Source: an uncultured Alphaproteobacteria bacterium
GTDB lineage: Bacteria; Pseudomonadota; Alphaproteobacteria; UBA7887
Direction: 5' to 3'
DNA: 26,775 bases
NCBI GenBank assembly: GCA_913044255.1
Contig: CAJWOI010000002.1
Span: forward strand, 1-26,775
The notes under the pieces were generated by a model. That model was given only the letters and a program-made list of their open reading frames with translations. It did no database searches and was not told the origin of the DNA. Of the stretch, positions 1 to 7,855 are shown in pieces. Position 1 is the stretch's first letter, and every line of letters starts with the position of its first letter. Both the position numbers and the translations under genes were made by a program.

Positions 1-45
1 GTAAATTTTTATTTCTTCACTAAGCTCTTAATTCAATTGAGAACT

Positions 46-138
46 TGGCGGAGGGAGGGGGATTCGAACCCCCGGTACGGCTTAAAACCGTACAACGGTT
101 TAGCAAACCGCCGCCTTCAGCCACTCGGCCACCCCTCC
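46..138 (-). tRNA. tRNA-Ser (anticodon GCU)
   Basis: Read on the minus strand this folds into a class II tRNA. The acceptor stem GGAGGGG pairs with TCCCTCC, with one G-U pair. The anticodon loop TTTGCTAAA carries GCT, a long variable arm follows, and the T arm is GGGGG-TTCGAAT-CCCCC. The discriminator is G, and the 3' CCA is encoded in the gene (complement of tgg at 46-48). The anticodon reads AGC/AGU serine codons. The long variable arm is diagnostic of Ser among tRNAs with this anticodon. No convincing terminator is visible in positions 1-45. Confidence 0.96.
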
Positions 139-155
139 ATAACACAAACCAAAAA

Positions 156-184
156 TATCTATTCGGCGCTTCTACCACTGTCAA
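156..184 (-). promoter_or_regulatory. Probable sigma-70 promoter of tRNA-Ser
   Basis: On the minus strand a perfect -35 hexamer TTGACA (184-179) is followed after 17 bases by TAGATA (161-156), a weak -10. This would start transcription about 10 bases before the tRNA 5' end at 138, a leader length that fits a tRNA gene. The -35 is seen directly; the -10 match is poor, so the exact start point is inferred. Confidence 0.45.
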
Positions 185-307
185 TGAGGCGGGCAAGACA
201 AAACGCCTCTTCCCACGGAATCAATTCCCGCAAATCCCAAGGGAGGACCCTGCATCCATACTCAACCTAAGGATAAACTTCGCCAAACAACCGCAGGCTC
301 CTCTGCG

Positions 308-847
308 TTACCAGGAATTCAGAGGATAATATGCTTCGGGGGTATATATAGCGCCTGTTTGAGTAAGAAAGCTGGAAAAAAGAACAAATTGATCCACTCG
401 TACTGATGGAAATGTTCCAAACCCGGTTCTAGCCATAAACTCAGGCAGCACGGTAGGCCCACACCGAAACCTTCCCACCGTAACGTGGGGTATATACCTC
501 CGTCCTTCCGGTTTAAAGCCCAAGCCAAAAAGGGACCGATCTATATGTCGGCGCAAAATTTCTATGGATGATCCATCTTTGACACCCATCCACATACTCC
601 TGAGCTTCTTCCCAGAAGAAAATATCCCCAACTCCCCAAACTCAAACGTAAAGGGTGTTCCACGAACAGCTGCCAAAACAGAATGGATTTCATATACCTC
701 TTCCTCGGAAACATCGCCGATGAAGCGCACAGTTAGATGAAGGTTCTCGCGTGCTACCCATTTGGCCTCGCGCAAACCGCTTTGCAAAAAAGTCAAAGAG
801 TCCTTCGTTGATTCTGGTAAATCGATGGCAATAAACAAGCGAGGCAT
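308..847 (-). CDS. thpR: RNA 2',3'-cyclic phosphodiesterase (2H phosphoesterase, LigT family)
   Basis: The 179-residue protein has the two signature motifs of the 2H phosphoesterase fold: H37-L-T39-V and H121-V-T123-V, spaced as in ThpR/LigT. The family opens 2',3'-cyclic phosphates on RNA ends to 2'-phosphates and can ligate tRNA halves in vitro; it is cytoplasmic. The length is that of the whole family, and the start MPRLFIAIDLP matches the usual first beta strand. It lies 21 bases downstream of a small unknown gene on the same strand, so the two may share a transcript, and tRNA-Ser follows. The cellular substrate of bacterial ThpR is not settled. Confidence 0.93.
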   Translation of the reverse strand: MPRLFIAIDLPESTKDSLTFLQSGLREAKWVARENLHLTVRFIGDVSEEEVYEIHSVLAAVRGTPFTFEFGELGIFSSGKKLRSMWMGVKDGSSIEILRRHIDRSLFGLGFKPEGRRYIPHVTVGRFRCGPTVLPEFMARTGFGTFPSVRVDQFVLFSSFLTQTGAIYTPEAYYPLNSW

Positions 848-868
848 CGGTTAGCGCCCCCACCATAG

Positions 869-1189
869 TTATCTTCTGTGTGCACCATGGGTCATGTACT
901 TAAGCTGACCATGCAAACGCCAAGATACACGTTCATAGATTTTTGTTAACCTACACAGACTTTCCTGGTCAGTAATTTTATTGTTTGCGGCGGCGGCAGC
1001 CAATTCCCGTTGGGCTCCCTCTCCCAAAGCCTTAACCAGTTGCTGAGTCTCATGAACTAAATTGACAAGATTAGTATGAATCGTGCGAACTCTCTCCTCT
1101 GCAAGAAAAATATCACGTCCGATCTCGCTATTCCGGCGTTGCTCGCGAAATCTACCGAATTCCTTGAAGCTAGTGACTTTATTAGACAT
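869..1189 (-). CDS. Small conserved-looking protein of unknown function
   Basis: This encodes 106 residues that I do not recognise. The protein is charged and looks mostly helical, with an Arg/Glu-rich first third, an alanine stretch near residues 63-67 and a basic C-terminus ending in two arginines. There is no signal peptide, membrane segment or cysteine pair. It sits 21 bases upstream of thpR in the same direction, which suggests co-transcription, and 83 bases after the GST gene. Its compact spacing and lack of a better reading frame on either strand support it as a real gene. It may be a lineage-specific accessory protein; no function can be assigned. Confidence 0.7.
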   Translation of the reverse strand: MSNKVTSFKEFGRFREQRRNSEIGRDIFLAEERVRTIHTNLVNLVHETQQLVKALGEGAQRELAAAAANNKITDQESLCRLTKIYERVSWRLHGQLKYMTHGAHRR

Positions 1190-1272
1190 ACCCCTACCTC
1201 ATCTGCATTCTATGAGCTAATCAAAACCTCAAAAAATGTGCGTCTGTAGCTGAGCACCACCTGTCATTACCA

Positions 1273-1908
1273 TCATGGCATCGGAATTGTTGCTCCTGAC
1301 GTTGGCACGTCATATCCCCGGATGGTTGCTGGGCGTTCAGCGATTGACACATACCAACGTTTTAAATTCGGATAATTGGTAAAGTCCATTTCTTGCCATT
1401 CAAATCTAGAAATCCACGGCCAAGTAGCAATATCGGCAACAGAATATTTACCGGCCAAATACTCGCGGTCCACAAGACGTCGATCGAGAACCCCGTAGAT
1501 TCGTTTGTTTTCTTTTGCGTAACGTTCTTCAGCGTACGGGGCTTTACCTTTATTGAAGCGCACAAAATGATGAGTTTGACCTAGCATTGGTCCAACCGAA
1601 CCCATCTGCATCATAAGCCATTGCAACACATCGTACCGGCCGGGGCCGGACTCTGGCAGTAATTTCTTTGTCTTGTCCGCCAGGTATATCAGGATGGCAC
1701 CAGATTCCATGAGTGCGCACTCATTGTCTCGGTCCACCAGTGCGGGGATTTTGTTGTTGGGGCTAATTTCAAGAAACGCGGATGAAAATTGTTCATCTTT
1801 AGTAATATTTACAGTATGGACCTCATACGGCAGTTCTAGTTCCTCCAGCATTATCGAAACTTTGCGGCCATTCGGTGTGCCCCATGTGTACAAATCGTAC
1901 ATCTTCAC
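1273..1908 (-). CDS. Glutathione S-transferase family protein (YfcG/YghU-like)
   Basis: This is a 211-residue two-domain GST. The N-terminal thioredoxin-like half begins YDLYTWGTPNGRKVSIMLEE, and the TPNGRK turn is typical of nu-class enzymes YfcG and YghU, which show disulfide-bond reductase activity with glutathione. The cis-proline loop NKIPALVD and the E-S-G motif (MESGAILIYLAD) that grips the glutathione gamma-glutamyl group are present. The C-terminal helical domain includes SVADIATWPW, the usual N-capping motif. The protein is cytoplasmic and transcribed alone on the minus strand. A second Met at residue 3 is an alternative start. Physiological substrate is unknown. Confidence 0.9.
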   Translation of the reverse strand: MKMYDLYTWGTPNGRKVSIMLEELELPYEVHTVNITKDEQFSSAFLEISPNNKIPALVDRDNECALMESGAILIYLADKTKKLLPESGPGRYDVLQWLMMQMGSVGPMLGQTHHFVRFNKGKAPYAEERYAKENKRIYGVLDRRLVDREYLAGKYSVADIATWPWISRFEWQEMDFTNYPNLKRWYVSIAERPATIRGYDVPTSGATIPMP

Positions 1909-2071
1909 TCCTGTCTAGTAATAACAAAAAGTTGTCACGGTGCGCGAAATACACCGGGACGTTCAAGAATCTTTGAGCATCCTCTTTGAAGAATAAAACT
2001 TTCTGGAAGGCTCCCAAATTAAATATCAAAACCTTCTTCAATACGACCTAACACTGTTTAGTATTTAAGCG

Positions 2072-3535
2072 TTAGTTGGATAACCTCCCGCGCAACAAAC
2101 GATTTACCAATTTAGGATTGGCCTTGCCATTGGTCGCCTTCATTACTTGACCTACGAAGAAACCGAATAGCTTGTCTTTCCCTGCTTTATACTCAGCAAC
2201 CTTGTCGGAGTTGGAATTAAGTATCTCGTCGATATGTTTATCCAACTCACCCTCGTCACTAACCTGCGTTAAACCACGTTCTTCAACAATACGTACCGCG
2301 TCCTTTCCCGTCTCAAACATTTCATCAAAAACCTGCTTCGCAATCCTGCCAGAAATCTTGTCGTCATGGATTAAATCAATTAACTCACCCAACTGTATCG
2401 CGCTTATCTTTGCGGCGGAAAGCTCTACTCCTGTCTTATTAAGTTTTCCTAGTAATTCCCCAATAACCCAATTTGCCGCGTGTTTTGGATCCCTCCCCTC
2501 GGCCAAACTTTCAAAAAAGTCTGCGCGATCAGGCTCAGCCACAAGTACACCAGCATCAGCGGGCGCAAGACCATATTGTTGGACGAACCTAGCTATTTTT
2601 TCATTGGGTAATTCCGGAAGTTCCGCCTTCAACTGAGCAACCCATTCCGCTTCCAACCGTACTGGTAATAAATCGGGATCCGGAAAGTAACGGTAGTCGT
2701 GTGCTTCCTCCTTAGATCGCATGGGCCGCGTCTCGACACGATCAGGATCGAAGAGTCGGGTTTCCTGAACCACACGACCCCCATCCTCGATGATTTCTAT
2801 CTGACGTGCAGACTCGCATTCAATAGCACTCATCACAAAACGTACAGAGTTCAAATTCTTGATTTCGCAACGAGTGCCATACGGCTCTCCGGGACGGCAG
2901 ACCGAGACATTTACATCACACCGCATGGAGCCCTGGTCCATGTTCCCATCGCATGTTTTTATATGGCGCAGGATTGATCGCAATTTCCTTACATATGCCC
3001 CGGCCTCCTCCGCAGATCGCATATCCGGCTCGGAAACTATTTCCATCAGAGCAACACCCGAACGATTGAGATCAACGAACGTCTTAGTGGGATGCTGATC
3101 ATGCAAACTTTTCCCCGCGTCTTGCTCCAGATGAATGCGGGTAATAGCTATTCTACGGGAAGTTCCATCTTCCAAATCAACGATGATTTCGCCCTTACCG
3201 ACGATAGGTTTTGCATATTGAGATATTTGATATCCTTGAGGGAGGTCCGGATAAAAGTAATTTTTACGATCAAAAACGGACTCTAAGTTGATCTCAGCGC
3301 CAAGGGCGAGCCCCGTGCGAACCACTTGATATATACACTGTCGGTTGATAACAGGCAGCATCCCCGGCATTGCAGCATCCACCAATGAGACTTGCGTATT
3401 TGGTGGGGCTCCAAAAGCGGTTGCCGCTCCCGAAAAAAGTTTGGCATCAGATATCACCTGGGCGTGGACTTCAAGCCCGACAACCAGTTCCCAGCTGCCA
3501 GTGTTCCCCTGCAAATATCTTTGGCTTTCCTTCAT
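2072..3535 (-). CDS. gatB: Asp-tRNA(Asn)/Glu-tRNA(Gln) amidotransferase subunit B
   Basis: GatB is the tRNA-binding kinase/transamidase subunit of the GatCAB complex, which converts Glu-tRNA(Gln) and often Asp-tRNA(Asn) to the amidated forms. The signature GLEVHAQV lies near the N-terminus. The central catalytic cradle includes FDRKNYFYPDLPQGYQISQY and RCDVNVSV, and the C-terminal YqeY-like tail ends in the usual KANPKLVNRLL region. I chose the ATG at 3535, giving 487 residues, because it overlaps the gatA stop as TAATG. The frame stays open upstream to 3583, but that stretch is only gatA sequence read in another frame. It is the last gene of gatC-gatA-gatB, and no strong terminator is visible after it. 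Confidence 0.97.
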   Translation of the reverse strand: MKESQRYLQGNTGSWELVVGLEVHAQVISDAKLFSGAATAFGAPPNTQVSLVDAAMPGMLPVINRQCIYQVVRTGLALGAEINLESVFDRKNYFYPDLPQGYQISQYAKPIVGKGEIIVDLEDGTSRRIAITRIHLEQDAGKSLHDQHPTKTFVDLNRSGVALMEIVSEPDMRSAEEAGAYVRKLRSILRHIKTCDGNMDQGSMRCDVNVSVCRPGEPYGTRCEIKNLNSVRFVMSAIECESARQIEIIEDGGRVVQETRLFDPDRVETRPMRSKEEAHDYRYFPDPDLLPVRLEAEWVAQLKAELPELPNEKIARFVQQYGLAPADAGVLVAEPDRADFFESLAEGRDPKHAANWVIGELLGKLNKTGVELSAAKISAIQLGELIDLIHDDKISGRIAKQVFDEMFETGKDAVRIVEERGLTQVSDEGELDKHIDEILNSNSDKVAEYKAGKDKLFGFFVGQVMKATNGKANPKLVNRLLRGRLSN

Positions 3536-5025
3536 TACGTCTTTTTTGCAACAATTGTTGGTCGCGGCACAAACCCGGCACAACTTTCAAGCGAAGTGGC
3601 TGCAGAAAATAAGGTAGGTTCACGAAACGCAGGAGCAATCAATTGTAGCCCCAATGGAAGGGAACTATCCGACAAACCGGATGGCACGGAAATGGCAGGT
3701 AAGCCCGCTAGGCTTGAAGGAACGGTGAATACATCATTAAGATACATGGCCACCGGATCTTCCAGCTTTTCTCCGAGCAAAAATGCCTGATGAGGGGTGG
3801 TTGGGGTTAGGATCACATCGACCTTCTCAAACGCCTGGTTGAAATCATCCGCAATCAAACTGCGAACACGCTGCGCCCGCAAATAGTATGCGTCGTAGTA
3901 CCCCGCCGAAAGAACGTATGTCCCAATCATAATCCGGCGCTTTACTTCCGCGCCAAAGCCGGCCCCTCGCGTCTTTTCATACTGTACTTCCAGATCATCG
4001 TCGGCAATGCGCAGTCCATACTTAACGCCGTCGTAACGAGCAAGATTTGAAGATGCCTCGGCGGGTGCAATAATATAATAGGTCGGCAATGCATACTGTG
4101 TATGAGGCAAACTGATATCAATAATTTCCGCGCCCGACCGCCGAAGCCAATCCGCACCCTCCAACCATAACCCCTCTATCTCACTCGGCATGCCATCAAC
4201 TCTATATTCCTTGGGAAGGCCAACCCTCAATCCCCTCATGTCACCCGAAAGTTCCGACTCATAATCGGGCACCGCCACATCGACTGAAGTTGAGTCCTTA
4301 GCATCGTGCCCTGCCATTGCGCCGAGCAATATAGCCGCATCCCGTACCGTCCGAGTAACAGGCCCAGCTTGGTCCAAAGAACTCGCAAACGCGATGATCC
4401 CCCAACGCGAACATCGACCGTACGTTGGCTTCATTCCGACGACACCGCAAAAAGAAGCAGGCTGGCGTATGGAGCCACCTGTATCCGTCCCTGTCGCACC
4501 TGGCACAACATTGGCTGCAACCAATGCCGCCGAACCGCCGGAACTACCACCAGGCGTGACTGGCTGATTATCCCCTGCACGACGCCAGGGATTCTGCACG
4601 CGACCAAAATAGCTCGTCATATTAGACGACCCCATGGCGAACTCGTCCATGTTAGCTTTTCCAGTCATGACCGCGCCAGCACGCCAAAGATTGGTGGTTA
4701 CGCTTGATTCGTAACTCGGCACGAAACCATCCAAAATTCTCGACGCAGCCGTGGTGCCCACTCCTTTGGTACAAAAGAGGTCCTTTATAGCAAGCGGGAT
4801 ACCTTCAAGTGTCCCTATTTCGTTTTTGGAACGTCGCGCATCAGATGCTGCAGCCATTTCAAGCGCTCGTGCCGGCGTCTCTAAAATATACGCGCCAAGC
4901 TCCCTTACGCTTTCTGCAGCAGCGATATGAGCTTCAGCGAGATCAACAGCCGTGAACTCACCGAGCCGCATCCCATCGCGCATCTCGGCAATGGAAAGCC
5001 CGATCAAACTTTCTTCAGCAGCCAT
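3535..5025 (-). CDS. gatA: Asp-tRNA(Asn)/Glu-tRNA(Gln) amidotransferase subunit A
   Basis: GatA is the glutaminase subunit, an amidase-signature enzyme that releases ammonia from glutamine for transfer to the tRNA-bound acid in GatB. The 496-residue protein shows the Ser-cisSer-Lys triad: K81 in LAIKDLF, S161 in TPGGSSGG and nucleophile S185 in TDTGGSIRQPAS. The S161-S185 spacing equals that of the structurally known Staphylococcus GatA. Its start overlaps the gatC stop and its stop overlaps the gatB start, both as TAATG, implying translational coupling and matched subunit amounts. Length is normal and no key residue is missing. Confidence 0.98.
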   Translation of the reverse strand: MAAEESLIGLSIAEMRDGMRLGEFTAVDLAEAHIAAAESVRELGAYILETPARALEMAAASDARRSKNEIGTLEGIPLAIKDLFCTKGVGTTAASRILDGFVPSYESSVTTNLWRAGAVMTGKANMDEFAMGSSNMTSYFGRVQNPWRRAGDNQPVTPGGSSGGSAALVAANVVPGATGTDTGGSIRQPASFCGVVGMKPTYGRCSRWGIIAFASSLDQAGPVTRTVRDAAILLGAMAGHDAKDSTSVDVAVPDYESELSGDMRGLRVGLPKEYRVDGMPSEIEGLWLEGADWLRRSGAEIIDISLPHTQYALPTYYIIAPAEASSNLARYDGVKYGLRIADDDLEVQYEKTRGAGFGAEVKRRIMIGTYVLSAGYYDAYYLRAQRVRSLIADDFNQAFEKVDVILTPTTPHQAFLLGEKLEDPVAMYLNDVFTVPSSLAGLPAISVPSGLSDSSLPLGLQLIAPAFREPTLFSAATSLESCAGFVPRPTIVAKKT

Positions 5026-5312
5026 TATTCAATAACCTTGGGCACTACAAAAAAATGATCGTCGCGCTCTGGGGCATTCGCAATAACATCGTCCGCCTGG
5101 TTACCATCGGTGACGACGTCCTCCCGAAATTTAAGATCCATTTCGATAACACTTGTCATTGGCGGTACGCTCCCGATATCAACTTCTTCAAGCTGTTCTA
5201 TCCACGCGAGAATTTGTGACAACTCGGAGCACATTAAATCCAGATCGCTCTCATCGACTTCCAATCGTGCCAGTTTGGCAATCTGTACAACAATTTCTTT
5301 TTTTAACGCCAT
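5025..5312 (-). CDS. gatC: Asp-tRNA(Asn)/Glu-tRNA(Gln) amidotransferase subunit C
   Basis: GatC is the small clamp subunit that wraps GatA and GatB. The 95-residue product has the family pattern VVQIAKLARLEVDESDL at the N-terminus, the helix MCSELSQILAWIEQLEEVD and a C-terminus ending FFVVPKVIE. An in-frame TTG (5315) directly precedes the ATG (5312). A GGAG ribosome site lies 7 bases before the TTG and 10 before the ATG, so either could be used, and ATG is preferred. It is the first gene of the operon, divergent from ruvX across about 110 bases that must hold both promoters. Confidence 0.94.
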   Translation of the reverse strand: MALKKEIVVQIAKLARLEVDESDLDLMCSELSQILAWIEQLEEVDIGSVPPMTSVIEMDLKFREDVVTDGNQADDVIANAPERDDHFFVVPKVIE

Positions 5313-5427
5313 CAACTGGTCGCTCCACGTAAAAGAATTAGGAAATCGGTTTGATAACTAGCACCCGGTAAATGGAAACGGCAAGTACGACTGATCTTGC
5401 TTGTGACGCCGTTGCCAACTCTGCATT

Positions 5428-5910
5428 ATGCAAATCATGATTAGCGAAGATCTTAATCGTTTCTCCATCAGCCTTCCAAAGAAAGGGCGTTTGCTGGGTC
5501 TGGACCTTGGAGCAAAAACCATAGGCCTTGCACTATCTGACATTTCTAGAAGAATCGCCACGCCAATGGATACTTTGAGACGTACCAAATTCGATAGAGA
5601 TGCTTCCCAACTTCGTAAAATCTATAGCGAACACTCTGTCACCGGGATAGTGCTTGGCCTGCCTATCAACATGAATGGCAGTGAGGGGCCGCGTTGCCAA
5701 GCAACCCGAGATTTCGCGCGCAATATTGTAACCCATTTGGTAGCGCCAATTTTACTATGGGACGAACGTCTATCAACCGCCGCCGTCACCCAGGCCTTAA
5801 TCGCCGCGGACCTTTCACGAAACAAACGCGCCAAGTTAGTAGATAAGATGGCGGCCGGATACATTTTGCAAGGAGCGCTGGATGCCCTCGACAGGGCGTA
5901 CTTGCCTTAA
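5428..5910 (+). CDS. ruvX: Putative pre-16S rRNA nuclease / Holliday junction resolvase-like RuvX (YqgF)
   Basis: This is a YqgF-family RNase H-like nuclease of 160 residues. Members process the 5' end of pre-16S rRNA and were earlier predicted as Holliday resolvases. The first acidic residue is D26 in LLGLDLGAKTIGLALSD; E113 lies in LWDERLST and D139 in LVDKMAAGYILQ, completing the catalytic carboxylates. VLGLPINMNGSEGP is the usual middle motif. A second in-frame ATG at 5437 is an equally plausible start, and neither has a clear Shine-Dalgarno. A possible promoter (TTGTGA at 5401, CATTAT at 5424) would overlap the first ATG, which favours 5437 if it is real. An AEC permease gene begins three bases after the stop. 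Confidence 0.93.
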   Translation: MQIMISEDLNRFSISLPKKGRLLGLDLGAKTIGLALSDISRRIATPMDTLRRTKFDRDASQLRKIYSEHSVTGIVLGLPINMNGSEGPRCQATRDFARNIVTHLVAPILLWDERLSTAAVTQALIAADLSRNKRAKLVDKMAAGYILQGALDALDRAYLP

Positions 5911-5913
5911 TTT

Positions 5914-6843
5914 ATGGGCACGGTCCTGCCATCATTGTTCCCTGTTTTCCTTTTAATCGCTTCCGGGTACGGACTCAAACATACCTATTTCCGAAACACC
6001 GAATTTTGGTTTGTGTTGGAGCGTATGATTTATTTTGTGCTATTTCCAGCACTCATCCTCAATACTTTGTCGAACGCTAACATTAGCGAATTCAATGTAT
6101 TGCCGATGGCAATTGCCCTGAGTTCGGCGACCCTGGCAGTTAGTTGCCTTGTCATATGTACTCGGAAACTAATCAACGTTGATGGACCAGCCTTCGCATC
6201 TATTTTTATGGGCGCAACTCGCTTTAATACCTATGTCGGCATAGGAGCCGCAGGGGTCCTATATGGGGAAAGCGGGCTCACCCTAGCGGCGTTGTCAATT
6301 GCCGTTCTAGTGCCACTGGTTAATTTTCTCTCGGTCCTAGTGTTAGCTCAATATTCCCCGCAGGCGACCGAACGGGGCCAGCGGAATTCAATAATCTTGC
6401 CCCTGATCACCAACCCTTTGATTATTGCGTCCGGTTTGGGAATTATTCTGAACGCAGCATCGTGGCAGTTCCCAAGGGGGATTGATCTGGTAATCCATGC
6501 GCTCGCCCAAGCCGCACTGCCACTCGGCCTCCTTGCGGTCGGCGCTGGCCTCAACATCCAAACTATGAAAACTGCCAAACTGCCTCTAGCCTGGTCTGGC
6601 GCCTTTAAACTGATCGCCATGCCTATAGCAATGGCATTCACCTGCGGGCTTTTCGGTGTCACTGGCCTCCCCGCCCACGTCGCTGTTCTATTCGCGTCAC
6701 TCCCATCAGCAAGCACGGCATATGTACTCGCCCGCCAAATGGGCGGAGACGCGCCCCTAATGGCGGGGATAATCACGATCACGACGCTTCTAGCCGCGCT
6801 CACCATGCCATTGGTTCTGGCTTACCTGGAAACAAACTACTAA
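5914..6843 (+). CDS. AEC family transporter (auxin-efflux-carrier fold permease)
   Basis: A 309-residue integral inner-membrane protein with about ten hydrophobic segments in two similar halves, as in the AEC/BART superfamily. Family hallmarks are the N-terminal PVFLLIASGYGLKH with a following Phe-rich helix, the FNTYVGIG stretch in the middle, LPLGLLAVGAGLN at the start of the second half and LPSASTAYVLARQMGGD near the end. Bacterial members are linked to malate, malonate or small-acid export, but substrate cannot be read from sequence. It starts three bases after ruvX, so it is probably co-transcribed. A 6-bp inverted repeat and pyrB follow. Confidence 0.9.
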   Translation: MGTVLPSLFPVFLLIASGYGLKHTYFRNTEFWFVLERMIYFVLFPALILNTLSNANISEFNVLPMAIALSSATLAVSCLVICTRKLINVDGPAFASIFMGATRFNTYVGIGAAGVLYGESGLTLAALSIAVLVPLVNFLSVLVLAQYSPQATERGQRNSIILPLITNPLIIASGLGIILNAASWQFPRGIDLVIHALAQAALPLGLLAVGAGLNIQTMKTAKLPLAWSGAFKLIAMPIAMAFTCGLFGVTGLPAHVAVLFASLPSASTAYVLARQMGGDAPLMAGIITITTLLAALTMPLVLAYLETNY

Positions 6844-6847
6844 GCTT

Positions 6848-6868
6848 GCCTGAGAGCATTGGTCAGGC
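6848..6868 (+). repeat. Inverted repeat between the permease gene and pyrB
   Basis: GCCTGA (6848-6853) and TCAGGC (6863-6868) form a perfect 6-bp stem with a 9-base loop in the 40-base gap before pyrB. No U-run follows, so it is not a standard intrinsic terminator. It could be an RNA hairpin or operator near the pyrB start, or chance. Confidence 0.35.
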
Positions 6869-6883
6869 CTATAGTCACGTTTT

Positions 6884-7855
6884 ATGGACGCGCCGACGTA
6901 CGACAATCTTTTCCCACATCGACATTTGCTGGGGATTGTTGACTTGTCAGCTGTTGAAATTGGCTTCCTGCTTGATGTGTCGGACTCATATGTTGACCTC
7001 AATCGAGGTGCCGACAAGAAGCAGACTAAGTTGCGTGGCCGGACGGTAATCAATCTTTTTTTTGAAAATTCTACTCGTACCCGTACTTCCTTTGAACTTG
7101 CCGGGAAGCGACTGAGCGCCGACGTCATTAATATGTCGATTGCTACAAGTTCAATCAAAAAAGGCGAGACCATGGTCGACACGTCTATGACCCTCAATGC
7201 CATGCACCCGGATGTGCTGGTAGTTAGACACCCAGACTCAGGCGCCGTTAAACTGCTATCCGAAAAGGTAAATGGCGCCGTTATTAATGCTGGAGATGGC
7301 AGCCACGAACATCCAACGCAAGCGCTACTTGATGCACTGACCGTACGCCGTCGATGCGGAAGAATTCAGGGGCTTAGTGTCGCTATTTGTGGTGATGTAC
7401 TCCACAGCCGCGTTGCACGGTCCAACATTCATTTACTAAACAAGATGGGCGCCCGAGTTCGCCTTGTAGCGCCACCAACCTTGTTACCAACGAATGTCGA
7501 ACGTCTTGGGGTTGAAGTATTCCATGACATGCGTACGGGTTTAGTTGATTGCGACATCGTGATGATGCTGCGTCTCCAGACAGAGCGCATGCGAGGAACC
7601 TTCGTGCCCTCCACGCGGGAATATTTCCACTTCTTTGGACTAGATTCGGAGAAACTAGCGGTCGCGAAACCGAACGCCCTGGTCATGCACCCAGGGCCCA
7701 TGAACCGAGGAGTCGAAATAGATAGCGTGCTTGCGGACGACATAACCCACAGTGCAATTCTGGATCAGGTTGAACTCGGGGTAGCGGTGCGAATGGCGTG
7801 CCTGGACGTTTTAACGGATAACCTACGCGCCAAAGTGGCGAACGAGGAATCGTGA
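6884..7855 (+). CDS. pyrB: Aspartate carbamoyltransferase catalytic chain
   Basis: PyrB condenses carbamoyl phosphate with aspartate, the committed step of pyrimidine synthesis. The 323-residue protein has the carbamoyl-phosphate signature FFENSTRTRTSFE (S63-T-R-T-R), the active-site stretch DGSHEHPTQALLD (H143-P-T-Q), GDVLHSRVARSN, and the closing MHPGPMNRGVEI. It is full length. The stop codon overlaps the GTG start of pyrC (GTGA), so the two are translationally coupled. No pyrI is present, as expected for the class that associates with a dihydroorotase or dihydroorotase-like chain. That association matters because the pyrC product here departs from the usual metal site. Confidence 0.97.
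   Translation: MDAPTYDNLFPHRHLLGIVDLSAVEIGFLLDVSDSYVDLNRGADKKQTKLRGRTVINLFFENSTRTRTSFELAGKRLSADVINMSIATSSIKKGETMVDTSMTLNAMHPDVLVVRHPDSGAVKLLSEKVNGAVINAGDGSHEHPTQALLDALTVRRRCGRIQGLSVAICGDVLHSRVARSNIHLLNKMGARVRLVAPPTLLPTNVERLGVEVFHDMRTGLVDCDIVMMLRLQTERMRGTFVPSTREYFHFFGLDSEKLAVAKPNALVMHPGPMNRGVEIDSVLADDITHSAILDQVELGVAVRMACLDVLTDNLRAKVANEES

Noticed and set aside
292..307. Hairpin CGCAG/CTGCG right after the thpR stop as a terminator
   Set aside because: It has a five-base stem and no U-run on the minus strand, so it is too weak to call.
2172..2636. A 154-codon plus-strand frame opposite gatB
   Set aside because: The gatB reading is certain here, and the antisense product is a low-complexity Ser-rich sequence.
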